Both the position numbers and the translations under genes were made by a program. From the NCBI GenBank assembly GCA_036960305.1, contig JBALWA010000007.1, positions 1 through 64,000 on the forward strand: DNA of 64,000 nt, read 5' to 3'. The first letter of the stretch is position 1. Every line of letters begins with the position of its first letter. Below, one piece after another: positions 10,400 through 17,972 of this stretch. The stretch is from JBALVT01 sp036960305 (GTDB lineage: Bacteria; Pseudomonadota; Gammaproteobacteria; Pseudomonadales; Halieaceae). The notes below the pieces were generated by a model. The model had not been told where the DNA came from. It saw nothing but the letters and a program-made list of their open reading frames with translations, and did no database searches.

Positions 10400-10429
10400 T
10401 CCTGTGGCGACCCCTCGGTCGCCACAGGA
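10400..10429 (+). terminator. Intrinsic terminator after the osmC-like gene
   Basis: TCCTGTGGCGACC-CCTC-GGTCGCCACAGGA is a 13-bp perfect, G+C-rich stem with a 4-nt loop, starting 7 nt after the stop codon. The T-rich run (CATTTTCT) is a few bases further on. Confidence 0.8.
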
Positions 10430-10490
10430 ACACATTTTCTCAAAAACTACTATGCTGTATTTCAATCTTACTACTTAAACAGGACGCTTT

Positions 10491-11018
10491 ATGAACCTGG
10501 AAACAATGTCTCAGTTGGGCGAGTTTGTCGGTGGTTTTGGGGTAATCTTGTCCTTAGTGTATTTGGCGATCCAGGTACGCAGTAATACCAACTCTCAGCG
10601 GGCGGATATGACTGCCCGTATCCTGGATCGAATGTCTGCTATGCAGCACACCTATGCATTTGACGCCGAGGCTAGCAAGTTCTACACACGCGCCATTACT
10701 GATCCCACTGGACTGACGTTGGACGAGAGAAACCAGTTTGCGTGGCTGATAACCGAATTCTTCAGTGCCATGGAGTTTCTCATGCAACAATACGAGGCAG
10801 GGAATGTCGAGGAGCAAACTTGGGTGCGGTGGTCAAAAACCCTTGACTGGTGGCTTACTTTCCCAGGGATACGGGCATTCTGGTACGGCAGGCCTACACC
10901 CTATACGGACTACTTTACGGATTTCGTCGAGGATCGACTGGTTAACGGCACCGGCGACTTCAACCAGGAAAACTGGAGCAGCTATTTGCTTACTGGTAAA
11001 GCTTCTAGCGTGCGCTGA
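10491..11018 (+). CDS. Hypothetical single-pass membrane protein
   Basis: 175 aa beginning with one hydrophobic segment (GGFGVILSLVYLAIQV, about residues 10-25), followed by RSNTNSQRADMTAR and a helical, Trp/Phe/Tyr-rich cytoplasmic or periplasmic domain. Proteins of this size with a VGGxGVxLSLxYLAxQxRxNT start are common in marine gammaproteobacteria but have no known function. The gene stands alone, with its own hairpin 12 bp downstream. Confidence 0.65.
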   Translation: MNLETMSQLGEFVGGFGVILSLVYLAIQVRSNTNSQRADMTARILDRMSAMQHTYAFDAEASKFYTRAITDPTGLTLDERNQFAWLITEFFSAMEFLMQQYEAGNVEEQTWVRWSKTLDWWLTFPGIRAFWYGRPTPYTDYFTDFVEDRLVNGTGDFNQENWSSYLLTGKASSVR

Positions 11019-11029
11019 AGACATGGGAT

Positions 11030-11069
11030 AAATAGGGGACCACTATTACGAAATCGTGGTCCCCTATTT
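11030..11069. repeat. REP-like hairpin / terminator
   Basis: AAATAGGGGACCAC (11030-11043) and GTGGTCCCCTATTT (11056-11069) form a perfect 14-bp stem around 12 nt, followed by AATTTCTT. The same GTGGTCCCCTATTT arm recurs at 13178-13191. It could terminate the preceding gene, but the shared arm suggests a dispersed REP-type repeat. Confidence 0.7.
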
Positions 11070-11209
11070 AATTTCTTAGCACCTCGCTACAGTCGCCCTC
11101 AATCATCGAATTGCATTAACGAGTTGACAATCCGCACTGGTAACCAACGCCAGATCAACTATCCTAGATACAAACTAATACTAAAGCAGCACGCAGCAAG
11201 GGATCGCAC

Positions 11210-13132
11210 ATGACAAACAGCATTCACGCAAAGTATGTATCAGGCTTGATCTTAACCGGCCTTGCCTTGAGTACACAGGCCCAGGTACCTGTACCACCTG
11301 ATGGACAGATACTGTCCAATGCCTATACCGGCACTGCCTACTCCCCCTACGCTGGCCGCGATTTTGCCTCCAATGTGTACTGGGGTGATACCCACCTGCA
11401 TACCGACATTTCCATGGACGCCGGCGCGTTTGGCAACCGGCTGGGATTGGACGCGGCCTATCGCTTTGCCCGGGGAGAACAAGTGGAGTCCACCAACGGT
11501 GGTCCGGCTAAGCTGTCCCGCCCGCTGGATTTCCTGGTGGTGGCTGACCACTCCGACAATATGGGATTCTTCCCTGACATGATGGCAGGTGCCCCCCATA
11601 TCCTTGGGGATCCAATCGGTAAAGACTGGTACGACCGCATTAACGCCGGCGAAGGCGTGGGCGTGGCGCTTGAGTTGATAGGCTTATTCTCACAAGGGGA
11701 ATTTCCCCCTGCCCTGATCTATACGCCCGATTCAGAGCCCTACAAAAACGCCTGGGCGAGAACAGTGGAGGCTGCAGAACAGTTTAATGAGCCCGGTCGA
11801 TTTACTGCGTTCATTGGCTACGAGTGGACTTCGATGGTTCGAGGCAACAACATGCACCGTGTGGTGGTATACCGCGACGGTGGTGATATAGGCGGGCAGA
11901 CCGTGCCTTTTACGACCATTCCGCCTCAGGGCAGCACCACGCCGCGCGACCTGTGGAACTGGCTTGAGAACTACGAGAAGACGACGGGTGGTAATGTCCT
12001 GGCTATTGCCCACAATGGCAACCTTTCAAACGGCATCATGTTCCCAATGGTAGAACAAAGCGATGGCAAGGCGCTGGACAAGGCCTGGGCCGAACAACGC
12101 GCCAAGTGGGAACCGCTGTATGAAGCCACCCAGATCAAGGGTGACGGTGAGACCCACCCTTTCCTTTCCCCCAGTGATGAGTTTGCCGACTACGAGACCT
12201 GGGACATAGGCAACCTGGATGTTTCACAAGCCAAAAGTAACGACATGCTAGCGGGTGAATACACCCGGGAGGCGCTCAAACGCGGCATGGAGCTGGAACA
12301 GAAGTTTGGCACTAACCCCTACCAGTTCGGCTTGATCGGTTCTACTGACAGCCACACCTCTTTGGCCACGGCCCAAGAGGATAATTTCTTTGGTAAGCAC
12401 TCCGGCGCTGAACCTGGACCGGAACGCATGTTCCACCCTTTCATGAAAACCGAAGTCGGCACTATCATGGGTTGGCAGCAAGTAAGCTCCGGTCTGGCGG
12501 CTGTCTGGGCAAAGGAGAACACCCGTGAGGCACTGTTTGACGCCATGGAGCGCAAGGAGACTTATGCTACCACCGGCAGCCGGATGAGCGTGCGGATGTT
12601 CGGCGGCTGGAACTTCACACTGGCGGACTTTAACAATCGCCAACCCGCTTTCGCCGGCTACAGCAAAGGCGTGCCTATGGGCAGTGAGCTGCCTGTCAGA
12701 ACTGGCGGCAAGAGCGATCCCAGCTTTATGGTATTCGCCCTGCGCGATCCTGTCGGTGCCAATCTCGATCGGATACAGATCGTTAAAGGCTGGTATGACG
12801 GCAAGAAGCTGAAGGAACAGGTGTACGATGTGGTCTGGTCCGGTGATCGCTCCCCCGACAGCAAGGGGCGCCTGCCCGCGGTGGGCAATACGGTCAACGT
12901 AGCCCAGGCCTCATGGACCAACAGCATAGGCTCTTCAGAGCTTGGCACCGTGTGGACCGATCCAGACTTTAATCCCAAGCACCAGGCGTTCTATTACGCC
13001 CGGGTACTGGAAATTCCGACCCCCCGTTGGTCTACACACGATGCTATGCGCTTTGGGGTTGATCTTCCCGATGGCGCCCCTACAACTACACAGGAACGCG
13101 CCTACACCTCTCCTATCTGGTATGCGCCATAG
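11210..13132 (+). CDS. DUF3604 family secreted protein
   Basis: 640 aa with a Sec signal peptide (hydrophobic GLILTGLALSTQAQA-type segment ending near residue 25). The DUF3604 core follows: YWGDTHLHTDIS places a metal-type HxH at residues 62/64, with VADHSDNMGF, FIGYEWTSM and IGSTDSHTSL further on. The pattern is reminiscent of PHP-type metallohydrolases, but no reaction is established for the family. It is probably periplasmic. The gene is isolated and bracketed by the two REP-like hairpins. Confidence 0.85.
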   Translation: MTNSIHAKYVSGLILTGLALSTQAQVPVPPDGQILSNAYTGTAYSPYAGRDFASNVYWGDTHLHTDISMDAGAFGNRLGLDAAYRFARGEQVESTNGGPAKLSRPLDFLVVADHSDNMGFFPDMMAGAPHILGDPIGKDWYDRINAGEGVGVALELIGLFSQGEFPPALIYTPDSEPYKNAWARTVEAAEQFNEPGRFTAFIGYEWTSMVRGNNMHRVVVYRDGGDIGGQTVPFTTIPPQGSTTPRDLWNWLENYEKTTGGNVLAIAHNGNLSNGIMFPMVEQSDGKALDKAWAEQRAKWEPLYEATQIKGDGETHPFLSPSDEFADYETWDIGNLDVSQAKSNDMLAGEYTREALKRGMELEQKFGTNPYQFGLIGSTDSHTSLATAQEDNFFGKHSGAEPGPERMFHPFMKTEVGTIMGWQQVSSGLAAVWAKENTREALFDAMERKETYATTGSRMSVRMFGGWNFTLADFNNRQPAFAGYSKGVPMGSELPVRTGGKSDPSFMVFALRDPVGANLDRIQIVKGWYDGKKLKEQVYDVVWSGDRSPDSKGRLPAVGNTVNVAQASWTNSIGSSELGTVWTDPDFNPKHQAFYYARVLEIPTPRWSTHDAMRFGVDLPDGAPTTTQERAYTSPIWYAP

Positions 13133-13149
13133 GGCAGAGCTACTTTAAT

Positions 13150-13223
13150 ATAGGGGACAGACCACAGTTTTCTAACGGTGGTCCCCTATTTAGCAGCTGT
13201 TTCCTCACTGTGTCCCCTATTTA
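13150..13223. repeat. REP-like composite hairpin
   Basis: ATAGGGGACAGACCAC (13150-13165) pairs with GTGGTCCCCTAT (13178-13189) with a 4-nt bulge. A further half unit, CACTGTGTCCCCTATTTA, follows at about 13206-13223. The shared CCCCTATTTA ends relate it to the hairpin at 11030-11069. Units of this kind are often mobilised by RAYT (REP-associated tyrosine) transposases; none is encoded in the window. Confidence 0.6.
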
Positions 13224-13305
13224 CACAATTCAACTTTCCTTTATCCAGATCAATATTCGTTTAACTGGAGCTGTTATTGTTATAACTCAACGATAAGGGG
13301 GGAAA

Positions 13306-14040
13306 GTGCGAAAGACGATCAAACAGTTGGCTAAATCGCTGCTAGGCAGCCTTAGAGACCTGTTGCCAATTGTGTTGGTTATCCTGTTCTTTCAATTCAT
13401 TGTTCTTCAGCAACCTCTACCCAATGTAGGTCAAATATTGACCGGAATTGTTTTTGTTGTACTTGGTCTGACGTTCTTTATACACGGTCTTGAACAGGGT
13501 CTATTTCCTATTGGCGAATCCATGGCACATGCTTTTGCCCGCAAGGGGAGCCTGTTCTGGTTAATGGCTTTTGCTTTCTCACTGGGGTTTGGTACGACGG
13601 TAGCTGAACCCGCACTGATAGCCGTGGCGGCAGAGGCCGCTGACGTAGCGGCTGTTGGCCAAATGATTGAAGCCACTGACGAGGCGAAAAGCCGGTATGC
13701 CAATGGGCTACGCTTCACGGTTGCATTCGCCGTGGGGCTGGCCATTGTAATCGGTGTGTTACGAATCCTTAAAGGCTGGCCTATCCAGTGGATCATCATA
13801 GGTGGCTACATAATTGTCGTAGTTATGACCATGTTCGCCCCGCAAGAGATAATAGGAATTGCCTATGATTCTGGCGGTGTTACTACATCTACAATCACCG
13901 TGCCGTTAGTTACCGCATTGGGCGTGGGTCTGGCATCATCGATCCGTGGACGTAACCCGATGATAGATGGATTTGGATTGATAGCCCTTGCGTCATTAAC
14001 ACCGATAATTTTTGTTATGGCATACGGGATGTTCATTTGA
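13306..14040 (+). CDS. DUF1538 integral membrane protein, first copy
   Basis: 244 aa, almost entirely hydrophobic with about 6-7 membrane spans. Two family-defining loops are visible: GFGTTVAEPALIAVA (about 93-107) and AYDSGGVTTSTITVPLV (about 186-202), which look like re-entrant transport motifs. The start is GTG with AAGGGGGGA directly upstream. It is first in a tight four-gene operon and overlaps the next gene by one base (TGATG). Membership of a transporter is inferred from topology and from the PII-like and CBS partners; no substrate is known. Confidence 0.85.
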   Translation: MRKTIKQLAKSLLGSLRDLLPIVLVILFFQFIVLQQPLPNVGQILTGIVFVVLGLTFFIHGLEQGLFPIGESMAHAFARKGSLFWLMAFAFSLGFGTTVAEPALIAVAAEAADVAAVGQMIEATDEAKSRYANGLRFTVAFAVGLAIVIGVLRILKGWPIQWIIIGGYIIVVVMTMFAPQEIIGIAYDSGGVTTSTITVPLVTALGVGLASSIRGRNPMIDGFGLIALASLTPIIFVMAYGMFI

Positions 14041-14867
14041 TGGACATTCTTTCAGAGTTCATCAGGGTTACCCTGGGAACCGTCATAGATGTTCTGCCTA
14101 TTGCTGTCATTATTTTTGGCTTTCAATTTTTCGTTATTCGAAAAAAGCCCGCTAATCTAAACCAGATCCTGCTGGGTTTTTTCTGGGTATTGATTGGGCT
14201 GTCATTGTTTCTCCTGGGACTTGAATGGTGTCTGTTCCCGCTGGGTCGATTGATGGCAGAACAGCTGACCGACCCGGCATTTATACAGGCGGCCCAGGTT
14301 ACCAAGGATGTTGGCGAAGGTCTCAACTGGAAGGACTATTACTGGGTTTATATCTTTGCTTTTTCAATCGGTTTCAGTACAACCATTGCAGAGCCTTCCC
14401 TGATTGCTGTTGCCATAAAGGCCAATGAGGTGTCTGGTGGTGCGATTGGCGTTTGGGGACTGCGTTTAGCGGTTGCATTCGGCGTGGCAATCGGTATTTC
14501 ATTAGGTTGTTATCGTATTGTTGTTGGCGATCCGATTCACTGGTACATCATTACCGGTTATGTCGTTGTGGTTATCCAGACCAGCTTTGCTCCCAAGATG
14601 ATTGTTCCGCTGGCTTATGATTCAGGTGGTGTTACCACGTCTACTGTTACAGTGCCCTTAGTTGCGGCTTTAGGTTTAGGTTTGTCAGAAACCGTACCCG
14701 GAAGAAACCCACTAATTGATGGTTTTGGCTTAATCGCCTTTGCCAGTTTATTTCCAATCATCTCTGTGATGGCTTATGCACAGATATCAGAGGCTCGCTC
14801 AAGGTATGCCAATCGTTTAAATTCACGGCGAGAAAAAGACACTAGAAATTCGAGAGATTCAGCGTAA
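14040..14867 (+). CDS. DUF1538 integral membrane protein, second copy
   Basis: 275 aa, a paralogue of the preceding gene: GFSTTIAEPSLIAVA and AYDSGGVTTSTVTVPLV recur, as does GRNPLIDGFGLIA. The pair probably forms a heteromeric membrane channel or carrier, each supplying one half. The ATG at 14040 sits in the TGATG overlap with the first copy, indicating translational coupling; a TTG codon lies one codon earlier. The charged C-terminal tail after residue 255 is absent from copy 1. Confidence 0.85.
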   Translation: MDILSEFIRVTLGTVIDVLPIAVIIFGFQFFVIRKKPANLNQILLGFFWVLIGLSLFLLGLEWCLFPLGRLMAEQLTDPAFIQAAQVTKDVGEGLNWKDYYWVYIFAFSIGFSTTIAEPSLIAVAIKANEVSGGAIGVWGLRLAVAFGVAIGISLGCYRIVVGDPIHWYIITGYVVVVIQTSFAPKMIVPLAYDSGGVTTSTVTVPLVAALGLGLSETVPGRNPLIDGFGLIAFASLFPIISVMAYAQISEARSRYANRLNSRREKDTRNSRDSA

Positions 14868-14877
14868 GGAGAGCACT

Positions 14878-15228
14878 ATGCATTTCAAAATGTTGGTGGT
14901 ATTTGTAGAAGATGAGAAGACAGATGCGGTAATGGATGCTGCCCGTGACGCCGGGTCAACTGGGGCAACCATTATTAATAATGCCAGGGGCGAAGGTCTG
15001 AAAAAAAGTAAAACCTTTTTGGGCTTATCGCTGGAAACACAGCGTGACGTGGTTTTGTTTTTGGTAGAGGAACACCGAAGCCGCCATATACTGGAAGAAA
15101 TAAGTAGAGTTGGTGAGTTTGATGCAAAACCAGGTACAGGCATCGCATTTCAAATTGACGTGGAGGATGCTGTGGGTATAGCGCATCAGGCGGAAAATAT
15201 GACAAAAGACCTAGAGGAGTATTTGTAA
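14878..15228 (+). CDS. PII-like signalling protein
   Basis: 116 aa with the GlnB/PII ferredoxin-like fold pattern: MLVVFVEDEKTDAVMDAARDAG, then GATIINNARGEG in the T-loop region, then VVLFLVEEHRSRHILEEI and KPGTGIAFQIDVEDAVGI. PII-like proteins trimerise, bind nucleotides and gate membrane transporters. The uridylylated Tyr51 context of classical GlnB is not evident, so it belongs to the PII-like group. It follows the DUF1538 genes by 10 bp and shares a TAATG overlap with the CBS gene, which makes the DUF1538 pair its likely target. Confidence 0.85.
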   Translation: MHFKMLVVFVEDEKTDAVMDAARDAGSTGATIINNARGEGLKKSKTFLGLSLETQRDVVLFLVEEHRSRHILEEISRVGEFDAKPGTGIAFQIDVEDAVGIAHQAENMTKDLEEYL

Positions 15229-15632
15229 TGCAAAAGAAAGTAATTAAGGCACGGGATGTCATGCAAAGGAAACATCTTGAACTTGATGGTATGGCGACTG
15301 TGGGTGAAGCGCTGGGTGCCATGAAGGAAAATAATGCAGATATCGTTATCGTAAAAAAGCGTTCTGAGCATGATGCCTACGGCATTGTTTTACTATCTGA
15401 TATTGCCAAGCAAGTGCTGGCTGCAGATAAGTCGCCTGAGCGAATTAACGTGTACGAAATAATGTCAAAACCAGTCGTTCCATTGGACCCAGATATGGAT
15501 GTGCGCTACTGCGCACGTTTGTTTGATCGCTTTGGTTTGTCCAGCGCGCCGGTGATTGAAAACGGACAGGTGTTGGGAATTGTCAGCTATAACGAGCTGG
15601 TTTTTCACGGGCTGTGCGAATCGATTGGCTAA
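15228..15632 (+). CDS. CBS-domain pair protein
   Basis: 134 aa consisting only of two CBS motifs: ARDVMQRKHLELDGMATV to IVLLSDIAKQVL, and VYEIMSKPVVPLDPDMDV to VLGIVSYNEL. CBS pairs bind adenine nucleotides and sense energy state. As the last gene of the DUF1538-DUF1538-PII-CBS operon, with its start overlapping the previous stop, it is probably a second regulatory input to the membrane pair. It is cytosolic. Confidence 0.87.
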   Translation: MQKKVIKARDVMQRKHLELDGMATVGEALGAMKENNADIVIVKKRSEHDAYGIVLLSDIAKQVLAADKSPERINVYEIMSKPVVPLDPDMDVRYCARLFDRFGLSSAPVIENGQVLGIVSYNELVFHGLCESIG

Positions 15633-15932
15633 TACGATTCCGACTGTATTTTCACCACCTCGATATGCTTATTATTTCGTTTAGATACAATAACTTATAT
15701 GCGTATTTTGACGTTTTACATTGATCATTGATCATGGCCTACCCAATGCGGGTATTGGATATTCCTACCCGCCGCCGGCATACATACGATGTTATGTGCC
15801 ATAAGGAAAAGCTACATAGGGCCCAATTGGTAACTCAGTACAAATCAGCAGCAAACCAACACGTAGAAGAGTAATGCCTCATGGTGCAGAATACTGTCAT
15901 CAGAACTCTGCTCATCTTGAGGCACTTACACA
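15633..15932. other. 300-bp intergenic region before the IlvD-type gene
   Basis: An AT-rich region without a credible ORF. It holds TATTTTGACG-TTTTACATTG at 15704-15723, resembling the left part of the operator at 17903-17932 (19 of 30 positions over the full site), followed by two overlapping TGATCA palindromes (15722-15734). The distance to the gene (about 200 bp) makes a role uncertain. Confidence 0.4.
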
Positions 15933-17747
15933 ATGACGACAAAGCCCAAAAAAACGCTCAGAAGCGAACATTGGTTCAACGACCACAGTAAACCCGATCA
16001 GACTGCACTTCACCTTGAGCGCTACCTGAATTTCGGATTGACGCCTGAAGAGCTGCAGTCCGGCAAACCCATCATCGGCATCGCCCAGACCGGCAGTGAT
16101 CTGGCGCCCTGTAATCGCCATCACCTGGACCTGGCCAGCCGGGTAAGAGACGGCATACGTGACGCTGGCGGCGTACCACTGGAGTTTCCAGTTCATCCGA
16201 TCTTCGAGAACGGTAAGCGCCCCACCGCTGCACTTGATCGCAATCTTGCTACCCTCGGGCTTATCGAAGTGTTATACGGTTATCCGCTCGATGCTGTGGT
16301 GCTAACCACTGGCTGCGACAAGACAACCCCTGCCACATTGATGGCAGCGGCCTGCGTGGATATTCCTACTATAGTGCTATCGGGCGGCCCCATGCTCAAC
16401 GGCTGGTCCAATGATCGGGACAATCCGGAAGTGGAACCGGAGCAGCGCCTGGGGTCGGGAACTGTCATCTGGGAGTGCCGGGAACTACTCGCTGCGGGCG
16501 AGATAGACTACGCTGAATTCATGCGGCGAGTGTCCGCCTCGGCGCCCAGCGTTGGGCACTGCAATAGCATGGGCACAGCGCTTACCATGAACTCCCTCGC
16601 CGAAGCCCTGGGCATGTCCCTGCCGGGCTGTGCCGCTATCCCTGCCCCCTACCGGGAGCGTGGACAGATGGCCTATTTCACCGGCCGGCGTATTGTGGAA
16701 ATGGTGGCAGAAGACCTCAAACCCTCGGACATCATGAGCACCGCATCATTTCACAATACCATCGCCGCCTGCACCGCGATCGGTGGCTCCACCAATGCCC
16801 CGCCACACTTACAGGCCATCAGTCACTACCTTGAAGGTGTGGAGCTGTCTATCGAAGACTGGGAGACCCACGGTGAACACATCCCTTTATTGGTCAACTG
16901 CCAACCAGCCGGCGAATACCTGGGCGAAGAATTTCACCGGGCCGGCGGTGTACCAGCGGTCATGGGCGAATTACTGCGGGCCGGTGTCATTGACGGCAAC
17001 ACTCTGACGGTAACCGGCCTCACTACGGCGCAAAACTATGCAAAGTCCTGCAGTGTAAACCCGGAAGTGATTTACAGCTACGACTCGCCACTGAAAACCC
17101 ATGCGGGATTTGCTGTGATGAAAGGAAACCTGTTTGATTCCGCCGTCATGAAAAAGTCAGTCATCGACCAGGCCTTTATCGACACCTACCTGAGCGAACC
17201 CGAAAGTCGCAACTGCTTTCGGGCCCGAGCCATCGTATTTGAGGGCCCAGAGGACTATCACGAGAACATCAACGATCCCGCCCTGGAAATTGACGAACAC
17301 TGCCTACTGGTAATCCGAAACTGTGGCCCGGTGGGCTACCCAGGCTCTGCCGAGGTAGTGAACATGCTGCCGCCGGATTACCTGGTAAAACGGGGTATTA
17401 CTTGCCTGCCGACCATGGGCGACGGCCGACAGAGCGGCACCTCCGCAAGCCCCTCGATACTGAATATATCACCAGAGTCGGCCGTGGGCGGCGGACTGGC
17501 ACTATTGAAAAGCGGGGACTGGATTGACATCGACTTGAATAAAAACACCGTCAATCTGGTGATCGAAGAAGCGGAGCTGGAGCAACGTCGGGGTGGGCTG
17601 CAACAACTGATCACCACCGATCAAACGCCCTGGCAGGAGATCTACCGCGACAGCGTTACACAGTTGTCCGAGGGTGCCGTAATGACTACGAAGAAGAAAT
17701 ACTACCGCCTTAACAAGGTATACGGAATACCAAGAAACTCTCACTAA
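15933..17747 (+). CDS. IlvD/Edd family sugar-acid dehydratase
   Basis: A 604-aa member of the IlvD/Edd family, which dehydrates dihydroxy acids or aldonates using an Fe-S cluster and Mg2+. The three cluster cysteines are present: C60 (GSDLAPCNRHH), C128 (TTGCDKTTP) and C210 (GHCNSMGT), with NCQPAGEYLGEEFHRAGG further on. The residues and length match the pentonate/hexonate dehydratase branch (L-arabinonate, D-xylonate) better than true IlvD of valine synthesis. It would turn a sugar acid into a 2-keto-3-deoxy acid in the cytoplasm, fitting the lactonase downstream. It has its own promoter region. The exact sugar acid is unknown. Confidence 0.85.
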   Translation: MTTKPKKTLRSEHWFNDHSKPDQTALHLERYLNFGLTPEELQSGKPIIGIAQTGSDLAPCNRHHLDLASRVRDGIRDAGGVPLEFPVHPIFENGKRPTAALDRNLATLGLIEVLYGYPLDAVVLTTGCDKTTPATLMAAACVDIPTIVLSGGPMLNGWSNDRDNPEVEPEQRLGSGTVIWECRELLAAGEIDYAEFMRRVSASAPSVGHCNSMGTALTMNSLAEALGMSLPGCAAIPAPYRERGQMAYFTGRRIVEMVAEDLKPSDIMSTASFHNTIAACTAIGGSTNAPPHLQAISHYLEGVELSIEDWETHGEHIPLLVNCQPAGEYLGEEFHRAGGVPAVMGELLRAGVIDGNTLTVTGLTTAQNYAKSCSVNPEVIYSYDSPLKTHAGFAVMKGNLFDSAVMKKSVIDQAFIDTYLSEPESRNCFRARAIVFEGPEDYHENINDPALEIDEHCLLVIRNCGPVGYPGSAEVVNMLPPDYLVKRGITCLPTMGDGRQSGTSASPSILNISPESAVGGGLALLKSGDWIDIDLNKNTVNLVIEEAELEQRRGGLQQLITTDQTPWQEIYRDSVTQLSEGAVMTTKKKYYRLNKVYGIPRNSH

Positions 17748-17902
17748 AGCCCTGACCTCAACGCCGAGCATGAACTGCGCCGAGACCGGGACAGCTAAGA
17801 TGCAGTTTTACTGAAACAGTATAGGTTCAACCACTATGCGGTCCTTCAATCCAGGAACTGGATTGCAGTAAATCCAGCAGTATTAGTGGTTGGTTAAATG
17901 AG

Positions 17903-17932
17903 TATTTTACGTTTTTACATTTATGTAAAATA
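17903..17932. promoter_or_regulatory. Operator-like inverted repeat upstream of TonB receptor 1
   Basis: Arms TATTTTACGT (17903-17912) and ATGTAAAATA (17923-17932) are inverted at 9 of 10 positions with a 10-nt spacer. The spacer plus right arm also contain the perfect palindrome TTTTACAT-TT-ATGTAAAA (17913-17930). It lies 40-70 bp before the receptor ATG. The same architecture is found at 26738-26767 upstream of the opposing operon. Confidence 0.65.
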
Positions 17933-17937
17933 ATATC

Positions 17938-17953
17938 GGTTAGAGTCCTAACC
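17938..17953. promoter_or_regulatory. Second palindrome upstream of TonB receptor 1
   Basis: GGTTAG-AGTC-CTAACC is a perfect 6-bp inverted repeat with a 4-nt spacer, ending 19 bp before the ATG. It could be a second operator or a 5' UTR stem-loop. Confidence 0.4.
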
Positions 17954-17972
17954 ACTGAGATGGAAATTACAC

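Noticed and set aside
13306..15632. A genomic island with integrase or att sites around the DUF1538 operon
   Set aside because: No integrase, tRNA or direct repeats were found; only REP-like hairpins lie upstream.
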